Shown: positions 1 to 9,264, numbered from the stretch's first letter. The stretch is DNA of 64,000 nucleotides from Blastococcus saxobsidens (GCF_002938435.1 NZ_POQT01000008.1:96040-160039); one strand, 5' to 3'. Translations and numbers: made by a program. The notes: generated by a model from the sequence alone, not told the origin.

Positions 1-822
1 GGGTGCCTCCAGCGGGAGGAAGTGCCCGGAGTCGGGCACGGCCGTCAGCGTGACGTCGGCGAAGAACTCGTCGAGCCGGTCACCCCACGCCGCCGGGAAC
101 AGCGGGTCGTGCGCCGGCCAGAGGGCGTGGACCGGTGTGGCGAGGCGATCGGCGCGGTCGGGCGCCTGCTCGGCGAGACCGCGGGTCAGGATGCCCGGCC
201 CGACCCGGTACCAGCCGATCGAGGCCGTGAACGCCCCGGGCCGGCCGTAGCCGTCGGCGAGCCGGTCGAGGTCGGCCGGGGCCGGGGTGAACCCGGGCCC
301 GGACCAGTGCGTCCAGAAGTGCTCGAGGTAGGTGCGGACGGCACCGCGGTCGCCGTCCAGCAGCCGCTCGGCCAGTTCCAGCCGGTGGAAGGACTGGTAC
401 CAGAACTCCCGCACGACGTCCGCGGAGAGCAGGCGCTGCCCGGCGCCGGGCAGCGGGGGAGCGACGACCAGCGCGCGGACGCGCTCGGGGTGCAGCCGGG
501 CGAAGGTCTGCGCGATGCGGCTGCCGATGTCGTACCCGGCCAGGACGACCGGCCCGAGCCCGAGCTCGTCCAGGAGCCCGGCCAGGCTGCGTGCCTGGGC
601 ATCGGCGGTGTAGGCCACCTCGGGGTCGGCCACGTGCGCGTCCGACTCGCCGAAGCCGCGCAGGTCGGGCACCACGACGTCGGCGACGTCGGTCAGCAGC
701 GGCACGACCAGCCGGTGGTCGGTCCGGTCGCCGGGCCAGCCGTGGAGGAGCAGGACGGGGGCTCCGCTCCCGGAGCGGTCGTAGGCCAGGGAGAACCCGT
801 CGACGGGGTGGCTGCGGGGCAC
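1..822 (-). CDS. alpha/beta hydrolase, epoxide hydrolase/dehalogenase-like (3' end outside window)
   Basis: The frame read from a GTG at 822 encodes 274 residues before leaving the window, so the C-terminus is missing. An in-frame TAG lies four codons upstream and supports this start. The oxyanion region HGWPGD is near residue 27. The nucleophile elbow reads GYDIGS, with Asp where lipases have Ser. A late PDSGHF carries the likely catalytic His. Asp nucleophiles are known in epoxide hydrolases, haloalkane dehalogenases and fluoroacetate dehalogenases; the substrate cannot be read from the sequence. It is co-directional with the ferredoxin upstream, 38 bases away. No clear ribosome binding site is visible. 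Confidence 0.85.
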   Translation of the reverse strand, partial: MPRSHPVDGFSLAYDRSGSGAPVLLLHGWPGDRTDHRLVVPLLTDVADVVVPDLRGFGESDAHVADPEVAYTADAQARSLAGLLDELGLGPVVLAGYDIGSRIAQTFARLHPERVRALVVAPPLPGAGQRLLSADVVREFWYQSFHRLELAERLLDGDRGAVRTYLEHFWTHWSGPGFTPAPADLDRLADGYGRPGAFTASIGWYRVGPGILTRGLAEQAPDRADRLATPVHALWPAHDPLFPAAWGDRLDEFFADVTLTAVPDSGHFLPLEAP

Positions 823-860
823 CGGCCCAACCTAGCGAAGCCGACGGCGCGGCCGCGCGG

Positions 861-1148
861 TCAGAGGTCCAGCACCAGCCGGGTCGAGGCCCGCGAGACG
901 CAGATGAGCATGGTGTCGCCGAAGGTCCGGTCCTCCGGGCCGAGGAGCGTGTCGCGGTGGTCCGGCCGGCCCTCGAGCACCCAGGTCTCGCACGCCCCGC
1001 ACAGCCCGTCCGCGCACTGGGCCGTCACCTCCAGGCCGGCCTGCCGTGCCGCCTCCAGGATCGACGTGCCCGGTGGGACCTCCAGCACGGTCCCGGTGGT
1101 CTCGCAGACCACCTCCAGGTGGTCGCGCTGCTCGGCCGGGTCGGTCAC
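861..1148 (-). CDS. stand-alone [2Fe-2S] ferredoxin
   Basis: A 95-residue plant-type ferredoxin. The cluster ligands are the group CADGLCGAC near residues 45-53 plus a fourth Cys in the ICVSR segment near residue 83. It resembles the C-terminal ferredoxin domain of phthalate/vanillate dioxygenase reductases, but no flavin or NAD domain is attached. It probably passes electrons to an oxygenase or P450 not identified in this window. The GTG start is preceded by GGGAGGACCGC, a good ribosome binding site. It lies between the response regulator gene and the hydrolase gene on the same strand. Confidence 0.88.
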   Translation of the reverse strand: MTDPAEQRDHLEVVCETTGTVLEVPPGTSILEAARQAGLEVTAQCADGLCGACETWVLEGRPDHRDTLLGPEDRTFGDTMLICVSRASTRLVLDL

Positions 1149-1304
1149 GCGGTCCTCCCTGCGTGCGGGCAGGAGGCGCGGGCGGGAAGTGACGGCCTCC
1201 TGGCCGAGACGCTACGAGCGCCGCACGAGGTGCGGATCGCGCAGGTGACGCGGCTTCCCGGTCGCCAGACGTCGCGCCGACGGTAGGACATCTGACGCGG
1301 TGCG

Positions 1305-1967
1305 TCACCGGGGCTGGACGAGTCCCTCCTTGACGGCGAGGAGCGCTGCCTGGGTCCGCGAGGTGAGCCCCATCTTGGTGAGCAGGTGGCTCACGTGGGT
1401 CCGGGCGGTGCGCTCGCTGATGACCAGGTGCCGGGCGATGTCCTTGTTCGACCTGCCTTCGGCGATCAGCACCAGGACCTCCTTCTCCCGTGCCGTCAGC
1501 ACGCCGAGCCCGGTGCGGGGCGACCGGATCTCCTGCGTCAACCGACGGGTCACGGCCGCGTCGAGGAAGACCTCGTCGCGGACGGCAGCGCGCAGGGCCG
1601 CGTGCACCTCGGCCGGGCCGGCGTCCTTGAGCAGGTAGCCCGACGCGCCCCGCTCGAGCGCCGCGTGCACCCGCTCGACCTCGCCGAAGCTGGTCAGGAT
1701 CACCACCCGCACGCCGGGGAACCGGCGGAGGACCTCCTGGGTCGCCGTGACGCCGTCCATCCCCGGCATCTGCAGGTCCATGAGGGCGACGTCCGGCAGT
1801 TCACCGTGCGAGGCGGCCCGCCCCAGGAAGTCCAGGGCCTCCTGGCCGTTGCCCGCCTCGCCGGCCACCTCCACGTCCTCGAGCGCCTCGAGGTAGGCGA
1901 CCACGCCGCGGCGCACGACCGCGTGGTCGTCCACCACGAGCACCCGGATCGGCTGCGGTCCGGTCAT
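1305..1967 (-). CDS. NarL/LuxR-family response regulator
   Basis: A 220-residue protein. The N-terminal receiver domain (about 1-125) starts with VLVVDDHAVVRRG and carries the phosphoacceptor Asp in LMDLQMPG. The C-terminal LuxR-type helix-turn-helix (about 150-215) contains LTAREKEVLVLIAEGRSNKDIA. It is the partner of the histidine kinase directly upstream: the kinase stop and this ATG overlap as ATGA, so the two should be translationally coupled. Its targets are unknown; the neighbouring ABC importer and aromatic genes are candidates by position only. Confidence 0.93.
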   Translation of the reverse strand: MTGPQPIRVLVVDDHAVVRRGVVAYLEALEDVEVAGEAGNGQEALDFLGRAASHGELPDVALMDLQMPGMDGVTATQEVLRRFPGVRVVILTSFGEVERVHAALERGASGYLLKDAGPAEVHAALRAAVRDEVFLDAAVTRRLTQEIRSPRTGLGVLTAREKEVLVLIAEGRSNKDIARHLVISERTARTHVSHLLTKMGLTSRTQAALLAVKEGLVQPR

Positions 1968-3562
1968 GGGGTGGGCTCCTCGTCGTCGGGGGTGTTCGTG
2001 GGCAGGGAGGCGAGCAGCGGGAGGGTCAGGTGGACCCGTGTCCCGCCGGAGGGCAGCTCGCGCACCCGCACCACGCCGCCCCAGCGGGCGGCCCGCTCGC
2101 GCATCGCGGTCATGCCGAAGCCGCCCGCCGGCGAGCTGCCGTCGCGGGCGCCCGCCTGCTCGCCGATCCCGCAGCCGTCGTCGCGCACCTCGGCGACCAG
2201 GCGCCGCCGGCTGCCGTGCGTTGTCACCGCCACCCGGACGCGCATCGTGCTCGCGGAAGCGTGCTTGACGCTGTTGTGCACGGCCTCGGCGACGATCCGG
2301 TAGACGTCCTCCAGCAGGTCGGCGTCCAGCCCGGTCAGCTCCCCGGCGGGGTCCTCGACCTCGAGGGAGGCCGCCACGCCGGTCCGGGCGCCGGTGGTCT
2401 CGACCAGGCTGCGCAGGGCGGAGGTGAGCCCGCGCCCGGTGCCGGTCGCCGGGCGCAGCTCGACCACCATGCCGCGGAGGTCGGCCAGCACGTCCTCGGC
2501 GCTGCTGCTCAGGTCGTCGGCCACCTGGGCGATCCTCTCCGGCGCCGGTGGCAGCCCGCGTTCCACCAGCACACCCAGCGATCGCGCCTGCATCATCATC
2601 GAGAAGACCTGCTGGACGACCGAGTCGTGCAGGTCGCGGGCGAGCTGCTGGCGGGCCTCTCGACTGGCGACGTCCCGTTCGCGCTCCAGCAGCGCGGCGT
2701 GGTCGACGGCCATCGCGGCCTGCTCGGCCATGGCGAGCAGGAACTCCAGCTCGCTGTCGCCGACCGTCTGCCCCGGGGCGAAGAAGGCGTTCAGGATGCC
2801 GACCGGCTCGCCGCGGGCCAGCAGCGGGACGCTGGCGAACCAGTCCCACTTGGGATTGCCCATCATCTCGTGCAGCGGGGCCCAGGCCGGGTCCTGCATC
2901 ACCGCGTCGTACCGGTCGGCCAGCACCAGCGGCTTGCGGCTCTGCAGCGCGTCCAGCATCACCAGCCGGGCACCGCGGGCGCGGCACGCCACGAGCTTGT
3001 CGAAGAAGTCCGGCGTCCGGACGAACCCGGCCGCGCCCATGACGTGCAGCCGGTCGCCCGTCGAGTTCACCGTGAGCACCTGGACCCCGGCGAGCGAGTC
3101 GGTCCGCGCCACCTCGCGGGCCAGGGCCTCGAGCGTGCCGACGAGGGAGCGCTTGGTCGCCACGCTGGACGCCGCTTTGGCGATCGCGGTCAGGCGCCGC
3201 TGGCGCTGCCGGCTGAGCGTGACGTCCCGGAAGGACACCACCCACTCGTCCCGGCCGGGGATCCGGTTGACCAGGTAGGCGAACTCGCGACGGACGCCCG
3301 GTCCGGCCGGCCACTCGACGGTGGCCTCGCCGAGGCCGGAGGAACCCGCCGGGGGAGTGGAGGCAGGCGCCGGGAACGGCGAGCGGATCCCGGCGACGGT
3401 GCCGGCCGGCAACCCGCACAGCGCGCGGGCGGCGGGGTTCGCCTCGACGAACCGGGCCTCGGCGTCGATGACCGCCAGCCCCTCCAGCACGTGCTCGAAC
3501 ACGTCGCCGGGAGCGGCGCCCGCGGACGTGGCCCCGGGGGTGGACCGCACGTCGAGCTGCAT
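1964..3562 (-). CDS. NarL-type sensor histidine kinase with PAS and GAF domains
   Basis: About 532 residues. A PAS-like domain (about 20-110) is followed by a GAF domain (about 125-290), the HisKA_3 phosphoacceptor box with RDLHDSVVQQ, and a HATPase domain with N-box NSVKHA, then DDGCGIG and GFGM. No transmembrane segment is visible, so this should be a cytoplasmic sensor of a small molecule or redox state. Two adjacent ATGs exist at 3565 and 3562; AGGAGG sits 2 bases from the first and 5 from the second, so I prefer 3562. A longer reading to 3619 has no ribosome binding site. Confidence 0.92.
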   Translation of the reverse strand: MQLDVRSTPGATSAGAAPGDVFEHVLEGLAVIDAEARFVEANPAARALCGLPAGTVAGIRSPFPAPASTPPAGSSGLGEATVEWPAGPGVRREFAYLVNRIPGRDEWVVSFRDVTLSRQRQRRLTAIAKAASSVATKRSLVGTLEALAREVARTDSLAGVQVLTVNSTGDRLHVMGAAGFVRTPDFFDKLVACRARGARLVMLDALQSRKPLVLADRYDAVMQDPAWAPLHEMMGNPKWDWFASVPLLARGEPVGILNAFFAPGQTVGDSELEFLLAMAEQAAMAVDHAALLERERDVASREARQQLARDLHDSVVQQVFSMMMQARSLGVLVERGLPPAPERIAQVADDLSSSAEDVLADLRGMVVELRPATGTGRGLTSALRSLVETTGARTGVAASLEVEDPAGELTGLDADLLEDVYRIVAEAVHNSVKHASASTMRVRVAVTTHGSRRRLVAEVRDDGCGIGEQAGARDGSSPAGGFGMTAMRERAARWGGVVRVRELPSGGTRVHLTLPLLASLPTNTPDDEEPTP

Positions 3563-3692
3563 CATCGCCTCCTCTCCGCCGCGGATCACACGGTGATCGG
3601 CGCCGTCATTGTGACCCACGGCCCGGGGACTCCGGCCCGATCAGGGGGGACGCATCCCTCGCACGGGCCGGAGGACGCGACGAAGGACGGCG

Positions 3693-3874
3693 TCACGACC
3701 GCGGGATGTGTCGTGGTCGGCCCGGGCCGGTGCCACATCGTGCCGCGAGGCTCGGCTCGACGGTGGCGCGGACATGGAGCTGCTCGTTCGGCTCGGGCTC
3801 CCACCACACCACGCAGACGCCGGCGCAGTGCGGCACGCCGGGCTGCTGGTGGCCAGGGACGGGCGTTCGTCGGA
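3693..3874 (-). pseudogene. degraded C-terminal fragment of a LigM/GcvT-like O-demethylase
   Basis: This stretch reads, with one base lost near 3842, as SDERPSLATSS then GVPHC, VVWWEPEPNEQLHVRATVEP and a TGA at 3693. It matches by eye the end of the intact LigM-like protein at 12209-13609 ([31 protein letters not shown]). DNA similarity is visible too: both copies share long runs around CTGGCCACCA and GTGCCGCAC. The remnant lacks about ten residues of a loop and everything before the last 60 or so residues. It suggests a second demethylase gene once followed the ThDP enzyme. I see no start codon or ribosome binding site that would make it a functional small gene. Confidence 0.55.
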
Positions 3875-3894
3875 TCCCGTCGGTGGTGCCGAGG

Positions 3895-5583
3895 TCAGTG
3901 CGCCGGGTCGTCGTCGCGGCCGGTGTCCTCCGCGCTCTCGCCGGCGAACGAGTGCGCGATCATCCACGAGGCGAAGTCGGTGATCCGGGCGTCGATCACC
4001 AGCGGTCGCCGGCGGGAGCCCTCCACCCAGTCGCGCACCGCCTTGAGGTCGTCGACGGTCCGCACCGTGACCGCCTCGCAGCCGTAACCGCGCGCGATCG
4101 CGGCGATGTCGGTCTCGGGGAACTCGACGAGGTGGAGCGGGTGACCCTCCGGGCCGAAGTGGTGGACCTCCGCGCCGTAGGCGTGGTCGTTGTAGACGAG
4201 CACCACCAGGGGCACCTCGGTGCGGACGGCGGTGTCCAGCTCGACGTGGCTCATCATGAAGCCCCCGTCGCCGACGCCGGCGACGGCGACCCGGCCCGGG
4301 GACGCCAACCCTCCGCCGATCGCGGTGGAGATGCCCAGTCCGATGGACTGGAACGCCAGCGTCAGGAGGTATCCGCGCTCGTCCGGCACATCGAGGAACA
4401 TCGCCGGGTAGCCGTTGAAGTTGCCGCCGTCGATGGCGACCACCCGCTCCCGGGGCAGGATCTCGTTCAGCGCGGTGGTGAGCGTCCGCGGGTCGATGAG
4501 CTCGTCGGTGCTGGTGTCCGTGTAGGGCTCGTCGCGCCAGCGGTACCCGGCGCGGATCCGCTCCTGCACCTCCGTCGTCCGCCACCCCGGGGACGTACGG
4601 GGCCGGGCACGCAGGCTCTCGACGGTTGCCGCGGCGGTGGTCCGGACGTCGCCGACGATCCCGAGGTCGACCCGCACGTGCGTGCCGATCGCGGCCGGGT
4701 CCTCGTCGATCTGGACCACCGTGGCGTCGGGGTTCAGCAGCTCGCCTGCCCGCAGCGTCCAGACGTTGAGCGAGGCGCCCCAGGCGACGACGAGATCCGC
4801 GGAGCTGATCAGGTCGGCGGCCATCGGCGTGGAGAACCCGCCGGAGACGTCGACGGACCACTCGAGACCCTCGAACAGTCCCCGAGCGACGCCCGAGGTC
4901 GCGAGGAGGGCCCCGCTGACGTCGCCCAGCTCGGCGAGCACCTCCCGGGCACCCGACAACCGGGCGCCCCGGCCGGCGATGAGCACCGGCCGCGACGCGG
5001 TGCGCAGCAGGTCGGCCAGGGCCTCGATCGAGCGCGGGCCGGCGACGGCCGGCTCCAGCACCGGGGGCGTCAGCGGCGGGAGCGCGTCGGTGGGCACCTC
5101 GGCGTCCTGGATGTCCAGGGGCAGGTTGAGCACGACGGTCCGGCGGTCCACCGCAGCACGCCGGAAGGCCCGCACGGCCTCCTGCACGGCGGTGCGCGGA
5201 GAGGTGATCGTCTCGGAATGGACGCCCAGCCCGCGCAGCACGGCCGGCTGGTCGATGTTGAAGTTCGAGAGCGTGTTCCAGCCGGCGGTGTCCGCGGCCA
5301 GCACCAGCAGCGGGGTGCGGCTCTTGGCCGCCTCGGTGATGCCGGTCAGCGCGTTGGTCAGGCCGCACCCCTGGTGGACGGTCACGGCCGCCACGCGCTG
5401 GGTGGTGCGGGCGTACGCGTCGGCCATGATCGCGGCGCCGGCCTCGTGACGCGTGGCCACGAACCGGGCCCCGGAGCTGACGAGGGCGTTGGTCACGTGG
5501 AAGTTGCCGCTACCGACCACGCCGAACACCTGGTCCAGGCCCAGACGTCCCAGTTCTCGGCCGATCGCTTCGGCTACGCGCAC
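3895..5583 (-). CDS. ThDP-dependent enzyme, benzoylformate decarboxylase/acetolactate synthase family
   Basis: 562 residues with the three-domain ThDP fold. The cofactor-activating Glu lies in TRHEAGAA (Glu47). A histidine at position 70 sits in VHQGCG, where benzoylformate decarboxylase has its catalytic His70 in LHSAAG and acetolactate synthase lacks it. The diphosphate-binding motif runs from GDGGFMM to YND at about 430-460. This favours a 2-oxo-acid decarboxylase over an acetolactate synthase, but the substrate is inferred. The GTG start follows AGGACCTCC. It lies 78 bases downstream of the ABC substrate-binding protein gene and may share its transcript. A hydroxy-acid dehydrogenase pair nearby could supply its oxo-acid. 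Confidence 0.85.
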   Translation of the reverse strand: MRVAEAIGRELGRLGLDQVFGVVGSGNFHVTNALVSSGARFVATRHEAGAAIMADAYARTTQRVAAVTVHQGCGLTNALTGITEAAKSRTPLLVLAADTAGWNTLSNFNIDQPAVLRGLGVHSETITSPRTAVQEAVRAFRRAAVDRRTVVLNLPLDIQDAEVPTDALPPLTPPVLEPAVAGPRSIEALADLLRTASRPVLIAGRGARLSGAREVLAELGDVSGALLATSGVARGLFEGLEWSVDVSGGFSTPMAADLISSADLVVAWGASLNVWTLRAGELLNPDATVVQIDEDPAAIGTHVRVDLGIVGDVRTTAAATVESLRARPRTSPGWRTTEVQERIRAGYRWRDEPYTDTSTDELIDPRTLTTALNEILPRERVVAIDGGNFNGYPAMFLDVPDERGYLLTLAFQSIGLGISTAIGGGLASPGRVAVAGVGDGGFMMSHVELDTAVRTEVPLVVLVYNDHAYGAEVHHFGPEGHPLHLVEFPETDIAAIARGYGCEAVTVRTVDDLKAVRDWVEGSRRRPLVIDARITDFASWMIAHSFAGESAEDTGRDDDPAH

Positions 5584-5661
5584 GGTGGAGGTCCTCTCGA
5601 TGGGGTGGGTGGTGCGGTCGGCCCGCCGCGCCCGGGCCGGGCCCGGGTGCGGCGGAACCGG

Positions 5662-6654
5662 TCAGTCGCCGCAGATGAGCTCGTCGGCGGAGGGCGCCTC
5701 GTCGACGATCTCGTACTCCTCAAGGAAGCCCATCTGCTCGTCGATCTCGTCGACCTTCAGCTCCGACTGGTACACCGGCAGGCGCATCCGGTCGGCGACG
5801 TCAGCGGGGATCTTCGTGTAGGTCGGGATGATCTCCCGGATCGCGTCCGGGTTCTCCCGCGCGAAGTCGAGCGACCGCGTCATGGCCGCCTCGAACCGCT
5901 CCATCAGCTCCGGGTCCTCCTGGAAGGCCTGCTGACTGGTCGCGTAGGACCCGTTCGGGTATTCTGGAGCAATGGCCGACTGCGGGGCGAAGGCCACCTT
6001 GCCCCCCTGGTCCAGCACGGTCGTCACGAACGGCTCGGAGGTGTAGCCGGCGTCGATCCGCCCGGCCTGGACGGCTGCGGGCACCTCCGGGAACGGCACC
6101 TCGATGAGCTCGACGGTCCGCCAGTCGGCGCCCTCCTGGTCCATGGCGGCCTTGAGCATCACCTCGGCGACACCGCCCAGGCCGTTGACGCTGATGGTCT
6201 TGCCCTCCAGGTCCGCGGCGCTCTGGATGGGGCTGTCGCCGGCGGCGACCAGGACCTGCCAGTCGTCCTCGGGCGTGGTGCCCGTGGCGTCGCTCGCGGT
6301 GGCCACGCAGACCGGCACGCCGCGGGCCGCGGCGATGCCGGCGGAGATGTAGCCGACGAAGCCGAAGTCGTAGTCGCCGGCCACCATCCCGGTGATGATC
6401 TCGTTGCCGCTCTGCAGGACGGTCTGCTCGACCTCGAGGCCCTCCTCCTCGAAGAAGCCCTCCTGGATGCCCAGGTACATGGCGGCGGCGTTGGCGATGG
6501 GGAGAGTGCCGACCCGGATCGTCGCCGTCTCGGCTGCGCCGCCCCCTCCTCCGGTGTCGGCGTCGTCGCCGCCGCAGCCGGTGGCCGCGAGGGCGACCAC
6601 GGCCAGACCGGCGACCGCGGAGGTGGTGCGGCGGGTGAACGGACGGTGGCTCAT
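5662..6654 (-). CDS. ABC importer substrate-binding lipoprotein, NMT1/SsuA/TauA family
   Basis: 330 residues. A basic N-terminus and hydrophobic stretch end in the lipobox LAATGC, followed by a Gly-rich linker, so it is a lipid-anchored extracytoplasmic receptor. The mature domain (IRVGTLPIANAAAMYLGIQEGFF) is typical of the NMT1/THI5-like group that binds sulfonates, nitrate, thiamine precursors and some aromatic acids. The ATG follows AAGGAGAGCCG. It is the last gene of the importer operon (permease, permease, ATPase, receptor). The aromatic context makes an aromatic acid a reasonable ligand guess; nothing in the sequence proves it. Confidence 0.9.
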   Translation of the reverse strand: MSHRPFTRRTTSAVAGLAVVALAATGCGGDDADTGGGGGAAETATIRVGTLPIANAAAMYLGIQEGFFEEEGLEVEQTVLQSGNEIITGMVAGDYDFGFVGYISAGIAAARGVPVCVATASDATGTTPEDDWQVLVAAGDSPIQSAADLEGKTISVNGLGGVAEVMLKAAMDQEGADWRTVELIEVPFPEVPAAVQAGRIDAGYTSEPFVTTVLDQGGKVAFAPQSAIAPEYPNGSYATSQQAFQEDPELMERFEAAMTRSLDFARENPDAIREIIPTYTKIPADVADRMRLPVYQSELKVDEIDEQMGFLEEYEIVDEAPSADELICGD

Positions 6655-6736
6655 CGGCTCTCCTTCTCAGAGGGGTGGTGCGGCAGGTGTGGCACCGGAT
6701 CGGCGCGTTCGGCGGACCGACGAGCCGTACGGCGGT

Positions 6737-7519
6737 CTATGCGGGGACGTCGGCGGTCTCGGGGCGCTTGATGGAACGCCAGACGTAGGCCCGCAGGTGG
6801 GAGAACTCGGCCAGCTCCTTGGTCTCCACCTGGTCGCGCGGCCGGGGGAGCGGGACGTCCACGATCTCCTGGACGCGCGTGGGGGAGGGCGTCAGGACGA
6901 TCACCCGGTCGCTGAGGTACACCGACTCGTCGATGTCGTGGGTGACGAAGACCACCGTGACGCCGTACCGGGCCCGCAGCTCCAGCACCAGGTCCTCGAG
7001 ATCCGCGCGGGTCTGCGCGTCGACGGAGGCGAACGGCTCGTCCATCAGCAGGATCTCGGGCTGGTAGGCGAGCGCGCGGGCAATGGCCACGCGCTGCTGC
7101 ATGCCGCCCGACAGCTGCCAGGGGTACTTCTTGCCCGCACCGGCCAGGCCCACCGACTGCAGCGTGTCCCGGATCAGCTCGGAGGTCTCGGCCTTGCCGA
7201 GCTTGCGGTGCTTGAGCGGGAAGGCGACGTTCTCCTCGACGGTCATCCAGGGGTACAGCGACCGCGAGTAGTCCTGGAAGACCAGGGCCATCTTCTCCGG
7301 GGGACCGGTCACCTTCTCGTCGTCGAGGTAGACAACGCCCGACGTGGGCGTCAGCAGCCCGGCGATCATCTTGAGCAGAGTCGTCTTGCCGGCACCCGAC
7401 GGGCCGACGATGCAGACGAGCTCACGCTCCTTGACCTCGAAGGTCAGGTCGGCGCACGCCTCGAAGGCCCGCTTGGTGCCCTCCTGGTAGACCTTCCGGA
7501 GGTTCTCGACACGCAGCAT
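6737..7519 (-). CDS. ABC importer ATPase, SsuB/TauB family
   Basis: 260 residues with a complete nucleotide-binding domain: Walker A GPSGAGKTT, signature LSGGMQQR, Walker B ILLMDEPFAS and the switch His in THDIDES. It energises the importer formed with the two permeases upstream and the NMT1-type receptor downstream. The ATG follows GGAGGTAGTCCAGAA. Unlike typical TauB/SsuB it has a slightly extended C-terminus (LRAYVWRSIKRPE), a feature also seen in nitrate and thiamine-precursor importers. Confidence 0.92.
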   Translation of the reverse strand: MLRVENLRKVYQEGTKRAFEACADLTFEVKERELVCIVGPSGAGKTTLLKMIAGLLTPTSGVVYLDDEKVTGPPEKMALVFQDYSRSLYPWMTVEENVAFPLKHRKLGKAETSELIRDTLQSVGLAGAGKKYPWQLSGGMQQRVAIARALAYQPEILLMDEPFASVDAQTRADLEDLVLELRARYGVTVVFVTHDIDESVYLSDRVIVLTPSPTRVQEIVDVPLPRPRDQVETKELAEFSHLRAYVWRSIKRPETADVPA

Positions 7520-7540
7520 TTCTGGACTACCTCCGCGGGG

Positions 7541-8326
7541 TCAGCCGGCGCCCGCGCGGGCACCGCGGTGCCAGCGGAGGACTCGACGCTCGACGAGCAG
7601 GAACAGGACGTTGAGCACGTAGCCGAGGATGGCCAGCAGGAAGATCCCGGCCCACATCTCGGTGATGGCGTAGGTGCGCTGGGACTGCAGCACGAAGTAG
7701 CCGATGCCGTTGGTGCTGCCCACCATCTCGGAGACGACCATCATGATCACGGCCAGGGAGAGGCTGATCCGCGCGCCGGCGAAGATCTGCGGCGATGCCG
7801 AGGGCAGCACGACGCGGAACAGCCGCTCGCGCCAGGGGATCTGGAAGCTGCGGGCCGTCTCCCGGAGGGACGGGTCGACGCCCGCCACGCCGTCGATCGT
7901 GTTGAGCAGGACGGGGAACACGCAGACGAAGGCGATCAGCGCCACCTTCATCCCCGAGCCGACCCCCAGGAGCAGGATGCCGGCCGGGATGAGGACCGGG
8001 GCCGGGATCGCCCGCAGGAACTGCACGACCGGGTCGACCATCCGGCCGAGCGTCCGGGACGAGCCGAGCGCCACCCCGATCACCACTGCGGACACCACGG
8101 CGATCGCGTAGCCGGTGAAGAGCCGGCCCAGGCTGGGCAGCACGTCGGTGCCGACCCGCTCGAAGAGCCACGTGTCGCCGAACGCGCGGAAGATGTCGAC
8201 GAGCGGAGGGAAGTAGAAGTTCGTGCTCTCGGCCGACAACAGCGCCCACACCGCCAGGACGGCGATCGGCACGGCGATTTCGAGGCCGACTCCGAGCACG
8301 CGGATCGGCCGGCTGGTCTCGTTCAT
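7541..8326 (-). CDS. ABC importer permease, SsuC/TauC family
   Basis: 261 residues with about six membrane helices and the BPD_transp_1 coupling motif around RETARSFQIPWRERLFRVVLP. Its ATG overlaps the stop of the permease gene upstream as ATGA, so the pair is translationally coupled and probably forms a heterodimeric channel. The ATPase gene follows after 21 bases. It ends in an Arg-rich cytoplasmic tail (RVLRWHRGARAGAG). Confidence 0.92.
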   Translation of the reverse strand: MNETSRPIRVLGVGLEIAVPIAVLAVWALLSAESTNFYFPPLVDIFRAFGDTWLFERVGTDVLPSLGRLFTGYAIAVVSAVVIGVALGSSRTLGRMVDPVVQFLRAIPAPVLIPAGILLLGVGSGMKVALIAFVCVFPVLLNTIDGVAGVDPSLRETARSFQIPWRERLFRVVLPSASPQIFAGARISLSLAVIMMVVSEMVGSTNGIGYFVLQSQRTYAITEMWAGIFLLAILGYVLNVLFLLVERRVLRWHRGARAGAG

Positions 8327-9264
8327 CGGTTGCGCTCCCGCTGGGACGCGTGCCAGTGCAGCAGCCGTCGCTCGACGGCGGACAGGGCGATGTTGAGGAC
8401 CCAGCCGATGAGGCCGGTCACGATGATCAGCGCGTACATGCTGGCCACGGCACCGCTCTGCCGGGCGATGTTGATCTCCTGGCCGAGGCCGGGTGCGCCC
8501 AGGACCAGCTCGACGGTCACCGCCAGGATCAGAGCGACCGCCGAGGAGATGCGGATCCCGGTGACGACGTACGGGAGGGCGCTGGGCAGTACCACCCGCC
8601 ACAGCCGCTCGGGCGTCCTGATGCCGAAGGAGCGGGCCGTCTCCATGGCGACCGGGTCGACGTCCCGGACGCCGTAGAGGGTCTGCAGCAGGATCGGCCA
8701 GGTAGCGGCGAAGGCGGCGAGGAACCACTTGCCCTCGAGGCCGGCGCCGAAGACCAGAGCGGTGAGCGGGATCAGCGCCACGGACGGGATCGGCCGGAGG
8801 AACTCCACGATCGTCCGGGTGGACATGAACAGCAGGAACACCGACCCGATGAGGATGCCCAGCGGCAGCGCTATCAGCATCGCGGTGCCCAGGCCGAGGC
8901 TCCAGCCCTGGAGGGTCTGGCCGATCGGCTGCCACAGGCTGCCGTCGGCGACCCGCGCCCAGAGGGCGGTGAACATCTCCGACGCGGGTGGCAGGAAGCG
9001 CTGGTCGACGAACCCCGTCCGGGGCGCGAGCTCGAAGATCAGGATGGCGACCGCGACTCCGGTCAGCGGCAGCAGCCAGTCCGATGGGCGTCGGCGTCCC
9101 TGGTTCGCACCGGCGCGCCGGGTGTCGGCGGGCCCCGGCGCCGCCGCATCCGCCGTCGCCTGCCCGACGGCCGCTCCCGGCGGACCGTCGTCAGCGGTCG
9201 CGGACCTGGCCGCACCGCGGCCTGACGACTGTGCTGGGTCGACTTCCCGGCTGGACCTGGTCAC
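8323..9264 (-). CDS. ABC importer permease, SsuC/TauC family, with long N-terminal tail
   Basis: 313 residues. The first 60 or so are polar, Ala/Gly/Asp-rich and probably unstructured, followed by about six membrane helices and the EAA-type coupling loop METARSFGIRTPERLWRVVLP. This is the promoter-proximal gene of the importer operon. The GTG start at 9264 is the furthest upstream in the frame; a shorter start within the tail is possible. The predicted leader is about 56 bases, running from a promoter that shares two motifs with the LigM gene promoter. Confidence 0.88.
   Translation of the reverse strand: MTRSSREVDPAQSSGRGAARSATADDGPPGAAVGQATADAAAPGPADTRRAGANQGRRRPSDWLLPLTGVAVAILIFELAPRTGFVDQRFLPPASEMFTALWARVADGSLWQPIGQTLQGWSLGLGTAMLIALPLGILIGSVFLLFMSTRTIVEFLRPIPSVALIPLTALVFGAGLEGKWFLAAFAATWPILLQTLYGVRDVDPVAMETARSFGIRTPERLWRVVLPSALPYVVTGIRISSAVALILAVTVELVLGAPGLGQEINIARQSGAVASMYALIIVTGLIGWVLNIALSAVERRLLHWHASQRERNR

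Noticed and set aside
3586..3807. 73-codon minus-strand frame between the kinase and the ThDP gene as a small protein
   Set aside because: It is out of frame with the LigM-like similarity, has no ribosome binding site and shows no domain; the remnant explanation is better.
3706..6771. Open frame of 1021 codons on the plus strand opposite the ThDP enzyme and ABC receptor genes
   Set aside because: Antisense shadow: no recognisable domain, and composition dominated by Gly/Arg/Asp/Val.
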